Shown in pieces: positions 26,266-34,931 of a DNA stretch of 64,000 nt. The notes under the pieces were generated by a model that made no database searches, was not told the origin of the DNA, and saw only the letters and a list, made by a program, of their open reading frames with translations. The stretch's first letter is position 1, and the number at the start of each line of letters is the position of its first letter. Source of the DNA: WTFY01 sp965220875 (lineage in GTDB: Bacteria; Pseudomonadota; Gammaproteobacteria; UBA4575); assembly GCA_965220875.1 (NCBI GenBank), contig OZ244849.1, positions 1,736,001-1,800,000 on the forward strand, written 5' to 3'. The translations under genes were made by a program, and so were the position numbers.

Positions 26266-26943
26266 ATGTCCAAACTGTCGATTGTCATTCCGGTTTTGAA
26301 CGAAGAGCATTTTCTTGCAAGGCACCGTGAAGCCTACCTGTCCCTGATAAGGAGCGGCCATCAGATCCTGGTAGTCGATGGGGGGAGCCAGGACGGCTCG
26401 ATTCGTGTAGCCAGTGAACTGGGATGTGAAATCTTTTCAACGAAGGCCTCGCGTGGTTACCAAATGCATTACGGTGCAAAACGCAGCCAGCATGACATGC
26501 TCCTTTTTCTGCATGCGGACACATTGTTGCCCCCTCATGCAATACAGGTAATTACCCGCACCCTCACAAATCCTGCCCACCCCTGGGGCCGGTTCAGTGT
26601 AAGGTTTTCTGATCCCAGGCTGATTTTTCGCATCATTGCGTGGCTGATGAACAGGCGCAGCAGCTTAACCGGCATCGTGACCGGTGATCATGCCATGTTC
26701 GTTCAAAGGGCTTTCTATTTTAAATGTGGCGGCTATCTGGACATCCCAATCATGGAAGATGTTGAATTTTCCCGACGATTGAAAAAGCATGCCCCGCCGG
26801 CTTGCCTGTCCGATGCAGTCATCACCTCCAGCCGCAAATGGGAACAGCATGGTATCTTTCGCATGATGCTAACCATGTGGAAGCTGAGACTGATGTACTT
26901 CCTCGGCGTTGCGCCTGAAAAAATTGTCAAGCTTTACCGATAA
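26266..26943 (+). CDS. GT2-family glycosyltransferase (TIGR04283-like)
   Basis: 225 residues. GT-A fold, beginning LSIVIPVLNEE, with the nucleotide-sugar site VVDGGSQDGS (about 34-43), the DxD-like HADTLLP and a conserved MEDVEFSRRL near the acceptor site. The final 25 residues (MWKLRLMYFLGVAP) are hydrophobic and could lie on the membrane. The ATG at 26266 is preferred to a TTG at 26251. It overlaps the next gene by about 20-35 bp, and such pairs commonly occur together. The acceptor is unknown. The gene is divergent from the NMG operon across 183 bp that should hold both promoters. Confidence 0.85.
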   Translation: MSKLSIVIPVLNEEHFLARHREAYLSLIRSGHQILVVDGGSQDGSIRVASELGCEIFSTKASRGYQMHYGAKRSQHDMLLFLHADTLLPPHAIQVITRTLTNPAHPWGRFSVRFSDPRLIFRIIAWLMNRRSSLTGIVTGDHAMFVQRAFYFKCGGYLDIPIMEDVEFSRRLKKHAPPACLSDAVITSSRKWEQHGIFRMMLTMWKLRLMYFLGVAPEKIVKLYR

Positions 26944-27595
26944 ACAGCCACTGCAGGAGAAAACAGTACTGTGCTTCTGCAAGTACCCAGACCCTGGTTT
27001 GGCCAAACAGCGCCTGGCTTCATGCATAGGAGAAGAGCGCGCAACCGCGGTATACAGAGCATTGCTTGAGCACACCGTGCAAACGATCAGCAAAGGCGAC
27101 CATGCAGGGATCCTGTATTGCTATCCCGACACTGAGCATGAATTTTTCAGGTATTGTTCCAGCAGATACCATGTCTGCCTGCATAGCCAGCAGGGAGATG
27201 ACCTGGGAGCCCGCATGTTTCATGCCATTTCCTCCCATCTGAACGGATCAAGGCATGTCGTACTGGTCGGCTCGGATTGCCCCGAACTTGAACCGTCTTA
27301 TATCCGCCATGCATTCCGATTGCTGGAAAAAGGAAATGATATTGTCCTGGCGCCCACGCTTGATGGCGGGTATGCCCTGCTCGGTGCAGGAAAAATCACA
27401 CGATCCATGTTTGACGGAATTTCCTGGAGCACAGGACAGGTACTGCAACAAACCCTGGGAAGGATCCTGGAACTGGGCTGGAGCCATGCCTGTCTGCCTG
27501 AAGTGCGCGACATGGATACACTTTCAGACTATCGCTATTTTCTGCAAAGCGAATCCTACAGTCATTTGTTTTCTGCTGATGGCAACACGGCTTAG
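26924..27595 (+). CDS. DUF2064/TIGR04282 glycosyltransferase-like nucleotidyltransferase fold protein
   Basis: About 223 residues. CFCKYPDPGLAKQRLAS at the N-terminus, VGSDCPELEP in the middle and LAPTLDGGYALLG are the hallmarks of the DUF2064 family, a CofC/GT-A-like fold. The first codon is uncertain: a TTG at 26924, overlapping the end of the preceding glycosyltransferase, is taken, and a TTG at 26909 is also open. No ATG lies near the family N-terminus. The overlap implies coupled translation. Members next to TIGR04283 transferases are annotated from context as glycan or arsenosugar enzymes. The actual reaction is not established. Confidence 0.82.
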   Translation: MSSFTDKQPLQEKTVLCFCKYPDPGLAKQRLASCIGEERATAVYRALLEHTVQTISKGDHAGILYCYPDTEHEFFRYCSSRYHVCLHSQQGDDLGARMFHAISSHLNGSRHVVLVGSDCPELEPSYIRHAFRLLEKGNDIVLAPTLDGGYALLGAGKITRSMFDGISWSTGQVLQQTLGRILELGWSHACLPEVRDMDTLSDYRYFLQSESYSHLFSADGNTA

Positions 27596-27724
27596 CCCAT
27601 GACTTCCCGACGCCTGTCGTCCTGAATGATGAAAGCAGACTACCTGCGCTTTGTCACTGCAAACTGCAGGTCGGGAATACAGCCTGTGGACCAGCAGGCA
27701 ATTGGACGTTGCCGGGTGATGGGT

Positions 27725-28702
27725 TTACCGGTGATGGGCTAGCAGGCTTTCAGCCCTGTATACGGCTTCAATGCCTGCACCGCTCAACAGGCATTTTCGC
27801 CATGCCCTGGCACCAGGCATGCCGCGAAACAAGCCGGGCAGATGGCGCGTCAACGTGCCCAGCGGCACGCCTTCATGCTGTTGCTGGCGCATGTAGCGAA
27901 TGTATTTTTTCAGGACTTCGTGCCGGGAATTTGAACTGGAATCAAACAACATGGTGTCCACTTCAGCCATGAAACAAGGATCTTCATAAGCTTTTCTTCC
28001 TACCATCACACCATCAACTTTACCCAGATGCTCCAGCACTGCGGCCCTGGTTTGAATTCCACCGTTCAGGATAATATCGAGGTCCTGAAAATCCTGCTTC
28101 AGCCGGTGGACAAATTCATAGCGCAAGGGTGGAACGGTTCTGTTTTCCTTTGGACTGAGTCCTTTCAGGAATGCCTTGCGGGCATGTATGATGAAGGTCA
28201 GGCACCCTTCGGAAGCGACCGTTTCCACGAAATGACGTAAATTCTGGTAACTGTCGTGATCGTCCACGCCCAGCCTGGTTTTTACACTGACCCCGATGTG
28301 GGTTGCAGCCCGGATCGCCTTGACGCAATGGGCTACAGTCCGAGGCTCAAGCATCAGGCAAGCCCCGAATTTACCTGCCTGTACCCGACTGCTAGGACAT
28401 CCCACATTGAGATTTATTTCATCGTAGCCATACTCCGTAGCGTACTCGGCACATTGGGCCATCTCATCCGGGCAGCTTCCACCCAGCTGGAGGGCAACAG
28501 GATGCTCGCATGGATCAAATTCCAACCTCCGACGATAATCATGATGCAGCAGTGCACCCGTCGTTATCATCTCCGTGTACAACAGACTGTGCCTTGTCAA
28601 CAGGCGTGCGAGGTAACGGTAGTGACGGTCTGTACGGTTGAGCATGGGTGCAATGCACAGCCTGTGAGAAGGTTTATTTTGGCGGTCCACTGTATGACTC
28701 AA
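27725..28702 (-). CDS. dusA: tRNA-dihydrouridine(20/20a) synthase
   Basis: 325 residues, the usual DusA length. IAPMLNRTDRHYR holds the FMN-site start of the barrel, LNVGCPS has the catalytic Cys of Dus enzymes, VSVKTRLGVDD and IHARKAFLKGLSPKENR are the tRNA- and FMN-contact motifs, and ILNGGIQ and VGRKAYEDP complete the barrel. It reduces U20/U20a in the tRNA D-loop. The start is TTG at 28702 or GTG at 28690, since no ATG precedes the family N-terminus. It begins 6 bp after the aminopeptidase gene, so the two are probably cotranscribed. Confidence 0.92.
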   Translation of the reverse strand: MSHTVDRQNKPSHRLCIAPMLNRTDRHYRYLARLLTRHSLLYTEMITTGALLHHDYRRRLEFDPCEHPVALQLGGSCPDEMAQCAEYATEYGYDEINLNVGCPSSRVQAGKFGACLMLEPRTVAHCVKAIRAATHIGVSVKTRLGVDDHDSYQNLRHFVETVASEGCLTFIIHARKAFLKGLSPKENRTVPPLRYEFVHRLKQDFQDLDIILNGGIQTRAAVLEHLGKVDGVMVGRKAYEDPCFMAEVDTMLFDSSSNSRHEVLKKYIRYMRQQQHEGVPLGTLTRHLPGLFRGMPGARAWRKCLLSGAGIEAVYRAESLLAHHR

Positions 28703-28708
28703 CGCGTA

Positions 28709-30082
28709 TCAGGAGTACCGTTCCTGCAAAAACCTTATCGTCGCACGCAGCCCCATGGCCTCACCCCCCTTGGGCCGCCCGGGTCGGTCACGCGTGTTCC
28801 AGGCCATCATGTCAAAATGCAGCCAGCGGGTCGTATCCGGGACGAACTCGTTCAGAAACAGTGCAGCCGTGATCGCACCGCCAAAACCGCTGCTTGAGCA
28901 GTTCGAAATATCAGCGATATCACTGTTCAGCAAGTGGCGGTACGGTGCATGTAATGGCAGTTGCCATACAGGATCGTTGACAAAGCGCGCTGCAGCAGCC
29001 AGTTTTTCTGCAATGGTCGAATCATTTGTAAAGAACACCGGTACTTCGGTCCCCAGTGCCACTCTTGCTGCACCCGTCAAGGTCGCAAAGTCCAGAACCA
29101 GGTCCGGGCTGCTTTCCACGGCCTTCGAGATCGCATCGCACAATATCAGACGCCCTTCCGCATCGGTGTCTTCCACTTCAACGGTTTTTCCGCTCCTTGA
29201 TGTCAGTACATCACCCGGGTGGTACGCATCACCTGAAATTGCATTCTCGACGGCGGGCACCATTACATGCAGCCGGACTGGCAGGTTCAGCTTCATCACT
29301 GCCCTGGCAATCCCGATCACATGCGCCGCTCCACCCATGTCTTTCTTCATCAGGCGCATGCCTTGCGCAGTTTTGATGTTCAGACCCCCGCTGTCAAAAG
29401 TTACCCCCTTCCCGACCAGCACGACCCTTGCATGATCTTCTTTGCCCCACTTCCACTCTATCAGCCGGGGCTGATGGACGCTTGCCCTGCCTACCGCGTG
29501 TATCAGGGGGCAATTTTCCTCCAGCAGCTTGACCCCCGCACATTCCGTCGGCTCGACATCAAAATCCTGCATGGATGACTGAACGTATTCATACAGGTTT
29601 TGCGGGGACATGTCTGATGTCGGGGTATTGACCAGGTCCCGAACGGTAGTTACCGCATCCAGCAAAGCTTCAATCTGCACCTGGTTCCGGGCACAATCTA
29701 TGGATAATCTGCAGGCACCCCGGTTTTCTTTCCTGTACCTTGCGTACTGGTATGCGCCCATTCCCCAGCCAAGCAGGTACGTGTCAGGATCCGCGGCGTT
29801 TGCTGTGTCAGCAATATGATATTTGCCTGCAGGCAACAGGCGGGGGCAGTTCCCTAATGCCCAGATCGGGTTTTCCCGTTCAGCGATTACGAGTACACTG
29901 TGCAGGTGGCCATCTGGGCCAGGTATGGACAGCGGGTGGTTTGGTACGGCCTTGAAGCCAGTCGCCTGTAACCAGTTTTGAACAAATTCATCCTGGTCGA
30001 GCTTCCAGCTTTCGCAATCAGAGCGCGATAAGACGTAGATGGGAATGCTGTCCGGATCTTTTCCTGTATAAAAGCATTGCAT
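28709..30082 (-). CDS. M17 leucyl aminopeptidase family protein
   Basis: About 457 residues. The C-terminal catalytic domain has VGKGVTFDSGGLNIK (metal ligands and Lys), KKDMGGAA and the M17 signature form DTDAEGRLILCDA, giving the two-zinc site. The N-terminal regulatory domain is shorter and divergent, closer to PepB-like members than to PepA, so no DNA-binding role is implied. The ATG at 30082 is chosen. A GTG at 30112 extends it by ten residues. It is divergent from the ABC transporter genes and upstream of dusA in the same direction. Confidence 0.88.
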   Translation of the reverse strand: MQCFYTGKDPDSIPIYVLSRSDCESWKLDQDEFVQNWLQATGFKAVPNHPLSIPGPDGHLHSVLVIAERENPIWALGNCPRLLPAGKYHIADTANAADPDTYLLGWGMGAYQYARYRKENRGACRLSIDCARNQVQIEALLDAVTTVRDLVNTPTSDMSPQNLYEYVQSSMQDFDVEPTECAGVKLLEENCPLIHAVGRASVHQPRLIEWKWGKEDHARVVLVGKGVTFDSGGLNIKTAQGMRLMKKDMGGAAHVIGIARAVMKLNLPVRLHVMVPAVENAISGDAYHPGDVLTSRSGKTVEVEDTDAEGRLILCDAISKAVESSPDLVLDFATLTGAARVALGTEVPVFFTNDSTIAEKLAAAARFVNDPVWQLPLHAPYRHLLNSDIADISNCSSSGFGGAITAALFLNEFVPDTTRWLHFDMMAWNTRDRPGRPKGGEAMGLRATIRFLQERYS

Positions 30083-30158
30083 CGCATTCGTACTCGCTGT
30101 TAAATCCCTCACCGTATCGGAGTCAATTCAAAATTGAACAACCCGTGCATTGTAACCC

Positions 30159-31082
30159 ATGATGGAACACGCATTATCGATCAAACACCTCGGCAAAACA
30201 TACCGAAACGGTGTCATCGCGCTGGATGACGTGAGCCTTGATATCGAGAAAGGCGACTTCTTTGCCTTGCTGGGTCCCAACGGCGCCGGGAAATCCACAC
30301 TTATCGGTATCGTGACCTCTCTCGTGCGCAAGTCAGCCGGCATGGTACGCGTAATGGGCTACGACATAGACACACACTTTTCCCAGGCGAAGAGCAAGAT
30401 TGGCGTCGTACCGCAGGACTTCAATTTCAACAAGTTCGAACCCATTATCGAGATTCTCAAGAACCAGGCAGGCTATTTTGGCATGGGCCGTCATGCAGCA
30501 CTTCATGCCGCAGAGGAGAGCTTGAACAACCTGAGCCTGTGGGAAAAACGCAAGCTGACTCCCCGGCAACTTTCCGGCGGCATGAACCGCAGGCTGCTGA
30601 TCGCACGCGCACTCGTGCATGACCCGGAGTTGCTGATACTGGACGAGCCTACGGCAGGCGTGGATATCGAGATTCGCAGATCGGTATGGAACCTGATGCG
30701 CGAAATCAACAGCCACGGCAGAACCATCATACTCACGACCCATTACCTGGAAGAAGCTGAAAGCCTGTGCCGTAACATAGGCATCATCGACCGCGGCAAG
30801 ATAATCGTGAACACCTCCATGCGCAAGCTTCTGGAGAAGCTGAAAGAGGAAAGCTTTATCCTCTACCTGCAAAACCCGGTTACCCGGCCTCTGGACCTTG
30901 GAGATTACAGTTACAAGTTTTTGGACAACAAGACACTTGAAGTTGCATTGTCATACGACAAGACATTACACGGGCTATTCAACCTGCTGGACCGCCATGG
31001 CGTGACCGTCTCAAGCATAAGAAACAAGGCGAACCGCCTCGAGGAATTGTTCCTCACCATGACCAATCGCAACTCGAAATAG
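30159..31082 (+). CDS. ABC-2 type transporter ATP-binding protein (YadG-like)
   Basis: 307 residues. Walker A GPNGAGKST (about 45), the Q-loop at VVPQDFN, signature LSGGMNRRLLIARALVHDP, Walker B LLILDEPTAGVD and the switch His in LTTHYLEEAE are all intact. A C-terminal extension of about 80 residues is typical of ABC-2 exporters. It is followed after 6 bp by its permease. The E. coli YadG/YadH pair is the closest remembered relative, with substrate unknown. Confidence 0.93.
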   Translation: MMEHALSIKHLGKTYRNGVIALDDVSLDIEKGDFFALLGPNGAGKSTLIGIVTSLVRKSAGMVRVMGYDIDTHFSQAKSKIGVVPQDFNFNKFEPIIEILKNQAGYFGMGRHAALHAAEESLNNLSLWEKRKLTPRQLSGGMNRRLLIARALVHDPELLILDEPTAGVDIEIRRSVWNLMREINSHGRTIILTTHYLEEAESLCRNIGIIDRGKIIVNTSMRKLLEKLKEESFILYLQNPVTRPLDLGDYSYKFLDNKTLEVALSYDKTLHGLFNLLDRHGVTVSSIRNKANRLEELFLTMTNRNSK

Positions 31083-31088
31083 TCAGGC

Positions 31089-31862
31089 ATGAATCTCTCA
31101 CTTCAGCTGGTGGCTCTCTACACGATCCTGGCAAAAGAAATCCGGCGTTTCACAAGAATCTGGATGCAGACAATCTTGCCGTCAGCTATCACAGTTGCTT
31201 TGTACTTCCTGATTCTAGGGAAATTCATCGGCTCGAGGATAGGCAGCGTGGATGGATATTCTTACATCGAGTTCATAGCTCCCGGACTCATCATGATGGG
31301 AATCATTACCAATTCCTATGCAAATACCGTTTCTTCATTTTTCAGTTCAAAGTTTCAACGCCATATTGAAGAGATGCTGGTATCACCCATGCCGAACTAC
31401 ATTATCATCCTCGGGTTCGTACTGGGCGGCATGGCACGAGGGTTAATCGTGGGTATAGTTGTTACCTTGACGGCACTGGTCTTTACACGCCTGCAGCTGC
31501 AGAATGTCACACTTGTCATTCTGACCTCCATCCTGACCGCAGCCCTGTTTTCAACGGCCGGGGTGATCAATGGTATTTTTGCCAAGAGTTTCGATGATAC
31601 CTCTATTGTTCCGACGTTTGTGTTGACTCCGCTGACCTATTTGGGCGGCATCTTTTTCAGCATAAGCATGCTGCCGGAGTTCTGGCAGAAGGCTTCCTAT
31701 GCAAACCCAATCCTCTATATGGTCAACAGCTTCAGGATGGGAATACTGGGTGTGTCAGACGTGAACCTGGCGGTTGCCATGTCCGTGATGGTTGGACTGC
31801 TCATCATCCTGTTCATGACATCCCTGTATCTGCTGAACAAGGGTACCGGGACAAGAAGCTAA
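31089..31862 (+). CDS. ABC-2 type transporter permease (YadH-like)
   Basis: 257 residues with six predicted transmembrane helices and the ABC-2 signature region FVLTPLTYLGGIFFSISMLP before the fifth helix. It starts 6 bp after the ATPase gene and completes a single-permease, homodimeric exporter. Candidate substrates in this family are lipids, polysaccharides or drugs. Nothing nearby settles this. It ends 81 bp from the convergent P450 gene. Confidence 0.92.
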   Translation: MNLSLQLVALYTILAKEIRRFTRIWMQTILPSAITVALYFLILGKFIGSRIGSVDGYSYIEFIAPGLIMMGIITNSYANTVSSFFSSKFQRHIEEMLVSPMPNYIIILGFVLGGMARGLIVGIVVTLTALVFTRLQLQNVTLVILTSILTAALFSTAGVINGIFAKSFDDTSIVPTFVLTPLTYLGGIFFSISMLPEFWQKASYANPILYMVNSFRMGILGVSDVNLAVAMSVMVGLLIILFMTSLYLLNKGTGTRS

Positions 31863-31943
31863 CGGGCGAGTCATAGCGGTTCTTGATATTCCTCTGCCTG
31901 GGACCTGTACTGCAATCAGCGGGCACAGCCGCTGCCTCCCTGT

Positions 31944-33308
31944 TCAAGCGGCAAGTGCAGGCAGGCTGCTCACATGCATTTTCATCCCATATTTAGGGCG
32001 CATGGTGGTGGCAGCTTGGGGCTCTACAACATGTCCTGGAACCAAGGAGAGATCATATCGTTGCGCAATCAATGCCACAACGAGCTTGCTCTGCATGACG
32101 GCCATGTAAGAGCCAATACAGTTCCTGTGCCCGGCTGCAAAGGGAATATAGGCAAAGCGAGACCGGCCCACTGCACGATCCTTGTCAAACCGGTTAGGAT
32201 CAAACCTTTCAGGGTCTTCCCAGTACTCCGCAAGACGGTGCGTGACATAAGAAGAGATGATGACCGTCATGTCCTTGGGAACCTTGTACCCCCCAATTAA
32301 ATGGTCTTCCAGTGCCACCCTGGAAAAAGAATGCACGGATGAGTACAGGCGCAAGGACTCCTTGATAACTTTTTCCGTGTATTCCAGCTTGCCAAGCAGC
32401 TCGGGTGTGGGGTCATGCTGTCCAAGCACTGTTCCGATTTCCTCGTAAATTTTCCGCTTGACCTCGGGGTATTTGTCAATGACATACAGCGTCCAGCACA
32501 GCGACGTCGCTGTGGTTTCAAACGCCGTGACGAACAGCGTTAGAAGCTGGTCCCGAATACTACGCCGGTTTTGCCTGATGAGTTTCTTAGGGTCCCCTTC
32601 TGCAATTAGGTATCTGAGAAAGCCAACGTCTTCGCGCATGATTTCAGGATACTCATCAAGCAGCTCATAGACACACCGGTTCAGACTGAACAATGCGTAC
32701 CTGAAATGGACGGCTTTCCTGAAATTTTTCGGGTTCAGGAGATTGCTTTTCAGATCAGTCATTTCAGGCCAGTTCATGCGAATCTTGTTGTAGATCGCGG
32801 CGACTGTGTGCGCACGCTGCTGAAAGCCGGCGCCCATGACCCAGACTCCTGCCAATAACTGCGTCAACAGGTTGAACTGAAACTCCAGCTCAATCGCCTT
32901 GCCCGATTCGGCATGGCTCTTCCAGCTATCCAGAAATTCGGAGGCAAGCGCTGAAAGCCAGCATAACTGTGAATCCAGTGCCTTTGCAGTAAATCTGGGC
33001 TGAGCGAAAGTTCGTTGCTGTTTCCAGACTTCTCCCTCGCTCAGCAGCATGCCCTCCCCGATCACCATGCGCACCTGCTTGTAACGCGTGTTTTTCTTGT
33101 ATTGGTCATGGTGGTCTACGAGCACTTCCTTGATGAGCTTTGGCTCGGACACCAGGTAAGAGTAGTACGCACCCAGGTTGATACGCGCAATCCCTCCATA
33201 ATCATGCGCCACCTTTTCCAGGAATTTCATTGGATTTTGACGCATCTCCGGCAAACAGCCCAGCTTGCCTGTACCGTCAGGTCCAGGAGGGAAAGTCGAG
33301 GCAGGCAT
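31944..33308 (-). CDS. Cytochrome P450
   Basis: 454 residues, soluble, with no N-terminal anchor. The haem loop FAAGHRNCIG gives the proximal Cys at about 397. The K-helix ExxR is KESLRLY, and ERFDPNRF lies in the PERF region. The I-helix reads TAFETTATSL: the Gly of the usual AGxxT oxygen-activation motif is Phe, and Thr is kept. No ferredoxin or ferredoxin reductase gene lies beside it. The gene starts 52 bp after fur on the same strand and could be cotranscribed with it. Length and motifs are of the bacterial class that resembles microsomal fatty-acid hydroxylases, but the substrate is unknown. Confidence 0.92.
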   Translation of the reverse strand: MPASTFPPGPDGTGKLGCLPEMRQNPMKFLEKVAHDYGGIARINLGAYYSYLVSEPKLIKEVLVDHHDQYKKNTRYKQVRMVIGEGMLLSEGEVWKQQRTFAQPRFTAKALDSQLCWLSALASEFLDSWKSHAESGKAIELEFQFNLLTQLLAGVWVMGAGFQQRAHTVAAIYNKIRMNWPEMTDLKSNLLNPKNFRKAVHFRYALFSLNRCVYELLDEYPEIMREDVGFLRYLIAEGDPKKLIRQNRRSIRDQLLTLFVTAFETTATSLCWTLYVIDKYPEVKRKIYEEIGTVLGQHDPTPELLGKLEYTEKVIKESLRLYSSVHSFSRVALEDHLIGGYKVPKDMTVIISSYVTHRLAEYWEDPERFDPNRFDKDRAVGRSRFAYIPFAAGHRNCIGSYMAVMQSKLVVALIAQRYDLSLVPGHVVEPQAATTMRPKYGMKMHVSSLPALAA

Positions 33309-33360
33309 TCGCAGACTGTGTTCTATGTGGTTGCCCGAGAAAATACCCGAAACCGGGACA

Positions 33361-33795
33361 TCAACTGTTCAGCGCATCTTGCTGCTGGCAATTCTTTTTG
33401 TTACACACCCCGTAGATCACCAGGGAATGGTCAGAAATCCGGAAACCCTTTTCCTCTGCGATTTCCTTTTGCTTGGCCTCGATAGAGGCATCGACAAACT
33501 CGACAATCTTTCCGCACTTTACGCAAATGAGATGATCATGATGGCTGCCACGCTCCAGCTCAAATACAGCCTGACCAGTTTCAAAGTGATGACGGATGAC
33601 TAGACCTGCTCCTTCAAACTGTGTAAGCACCCTGTAGATGGTGGCAAGCCCGATCTCTTCCCCTCCGTTGAGCAAGGTCCGGTAAATATCCTCAGCACTC
33701 ATGTGCCTTTTTTCAGAATTTTCAAGCAGTTCCAGGATTTTCATGCGAGAAAATGTAACTTTTAGCCCTGCACGTTTCAGATCTTGATTTTCCAT
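33361..33795 (-). CDS. fur: Ferric uptake regulator Fur
   Basis: 144 residues. The ATG at 33795 (MENQDLKRAGLKVT) matches the normal Fur N-terminus, and an open extension to 33846 is ignored. The winged-helix domain has the recognition helix in GLATIYRVLTQFE. The dimerisation/metal domain has HHDHLICVKCGK with the HHDH and CxxC ligands, and a C-terminal CNKKNC pair. These are the features of true Fur rather than Zur or PerR, though the split is not certain. Its own promoter should lie between 33796 and the hairpin at 33884-33914. P450 follows after 52 bp. Confidence 0.92.
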   Translation of the reverse strand: MENQDLKRAGLKVTFSRMKILELLENSEKRHMSAEDIYRTLLNGGEEIGLATIYRVLTQFEGAGLVIRHHFETGQAVFELERGSHHDHLICVKCGKIVEFVDASIEAKQKEIAEEKGFRISDHSLVIYGVCNKKNCQQQDALNS

Positions 33796-34661
33796 TAACG
33801 TCCTCAGCTTCTCGAAAGGGTGGCTGCACAAGGGATAACGAGCCACCTTGTACTAGTTAGCGTTACAGATGTAGTGTACCTATAAAAAACAAAACCCGCC
33901 ACGATGGACGGGTTGATAGTTGCCTTTTTTCGCGCAGTCACTTTAGCTTGTTGTTTTAATTTATAACCCAACTAGAGGAGAAAGGGTTAGCTAATGTTTC
34001 TTACGCAGGCTGGTGGCCGGTGCAGAAGTGATTTAGGATATTCTTGTTATTGCTCCTTCTGGCCTCTCTCGTTTGGTGTAATACTTCAGAGGTGCTTTTA
34101 GCCACCGTACATAAGATAGCACATTCCCAAAAAGAGATACACTGAAATTATAATGTTGGTTCCAGGGTATCGCAGATTGTAAAGATCATTAGTATTTCCA
34201 TTTAATAACAAAGACTTATCCTCTTATGCATTGAATACCGCATAAATTCTTCATGATCATGCTAGTCAGTAATAGGCGCTAACGCCTTCAGCAAATTCCT
34301 TCGATACACATGCCATAGCCAGATATTCAAGGAAACAGGCATGTAACAAGAACCTTCACAGCAGACAGGAAGCCTGATACTGACGAAGACCTGCCCTTGG
34401 TGTTTCCAAACCTGAATGCGGCTCCAGGCCGTCTTGAGAAAATTTTCTTTAACGCGGCATCCGGCAAAATTCCGTGCACTTTCCCTGGTCTCAAGCGAAC
34501 TTACCTGACATGCAGGGGGACACGCTCATATCGCTTGCCGCGTGATGCAATTGGGTTTCACAAACTTGTACGTGTCACTGCGATGACGGCGATTTCTCCT
34601 GGCAGAGAAGACAGTTTCCTGAATGATAGAAGAATGCAGCCTTTTAAACCCATTCATAGGA
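33796..34661. other. Long intergenic region between fur and tRNA-Leu; possible untranslated transcript
   Basis: 866 bases with low GC and no clear gene. It contains a minus-strand terminator (33884-33914) with no known minus-strand gene feeding it except the tRNAs. A 34-codon minus-strand frame (34001-34105, GTG start) has no good ribosome binding site. A plus-strand frame at 34397-34828 runs over both tRNA genes and is rejected. An unknown small RNA is possible. Confidence 0.4.
33884..33914 (-). terminator. Rho-independent terminator, minus strand
   Basis: Read on the minus strand: AACCCGTCC, loop ATCGT, GGCGGGTT with one bulged base, followed by TTGTTTTTT. A good T tract exists only in this direction, so it ends a transcript coming from the right (towards the tRNA genes), not fur, which starts further left. 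Confidence 0.7.
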
Positions 34662-34749
34662 TGGTGCCCGGGGCCGGAGTCGAACCGGCACGCCTTTTAC
34701 AGGCGAGGGATTTTAAGTCCCTTGCGTCTACCCATTCCGCCACCCGGGC
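34662..34749 (-). tRNA. tRNA-Leu (anticodon UAA)
   Basis: An 88-base gene including an encoded CCA at 34662-34664. Acceptor arm GCCCGGG pairs with CCCGGGC. The anticodon loop CTTAAAA, closed by GGGA/TCCC, gives UAA. The long variable arm and the length mark a class II tRNA. The T arm matches GCCGGTTCGACTCCGGC. It lies 7 bp after tRNA-Cys on the same strand, so they are transcribed together; cysT and leuZ are adjacent in the same order in enterics. Confidence 0.95.
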
Positions 34750-34756
34750 TGGTAAA

Positions 34757-34830
34757 TGGAGGCTAGGACCGGAATCGAACCGGTATAGACGGCTTTGCAG
34801 GCCGCTGCATCACCACTCTGCCACCTAGCC
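34757..34830 (-). tRNA. tRNA-Cys (anticodon GCA)
   Basis: A 74-base gene with an encoded CCA at 34757-34759. Acceptor arm GGCTAGG pairs with CCTAGCC, discriminator base U as normal for tRNA-Cys. The anticodon loop CTGCAAA gives GCA. The T arm is ACCGGTTCGATTCCGGT. It is the upstream member of a Cys-Leu tRNA pair. No tRNA-Gly is found upstream of it here. Confidence 0.95.
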
Positions 34831-34931
34831 TTTGTGAACCGATTGCAAGCATGACCGCTACATTCCCAGGATTCAAGCATTGACCCTTTCCTGGGCAGGT
34901 TTTTGACTCCCTTATCCAGCAGGTCAATCAC

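Noticed and set aside
34397..34828. 143-codon plus-strand frame
   Set aside because: It runs through both tRNA genes in reverse and has no recognisable domain.
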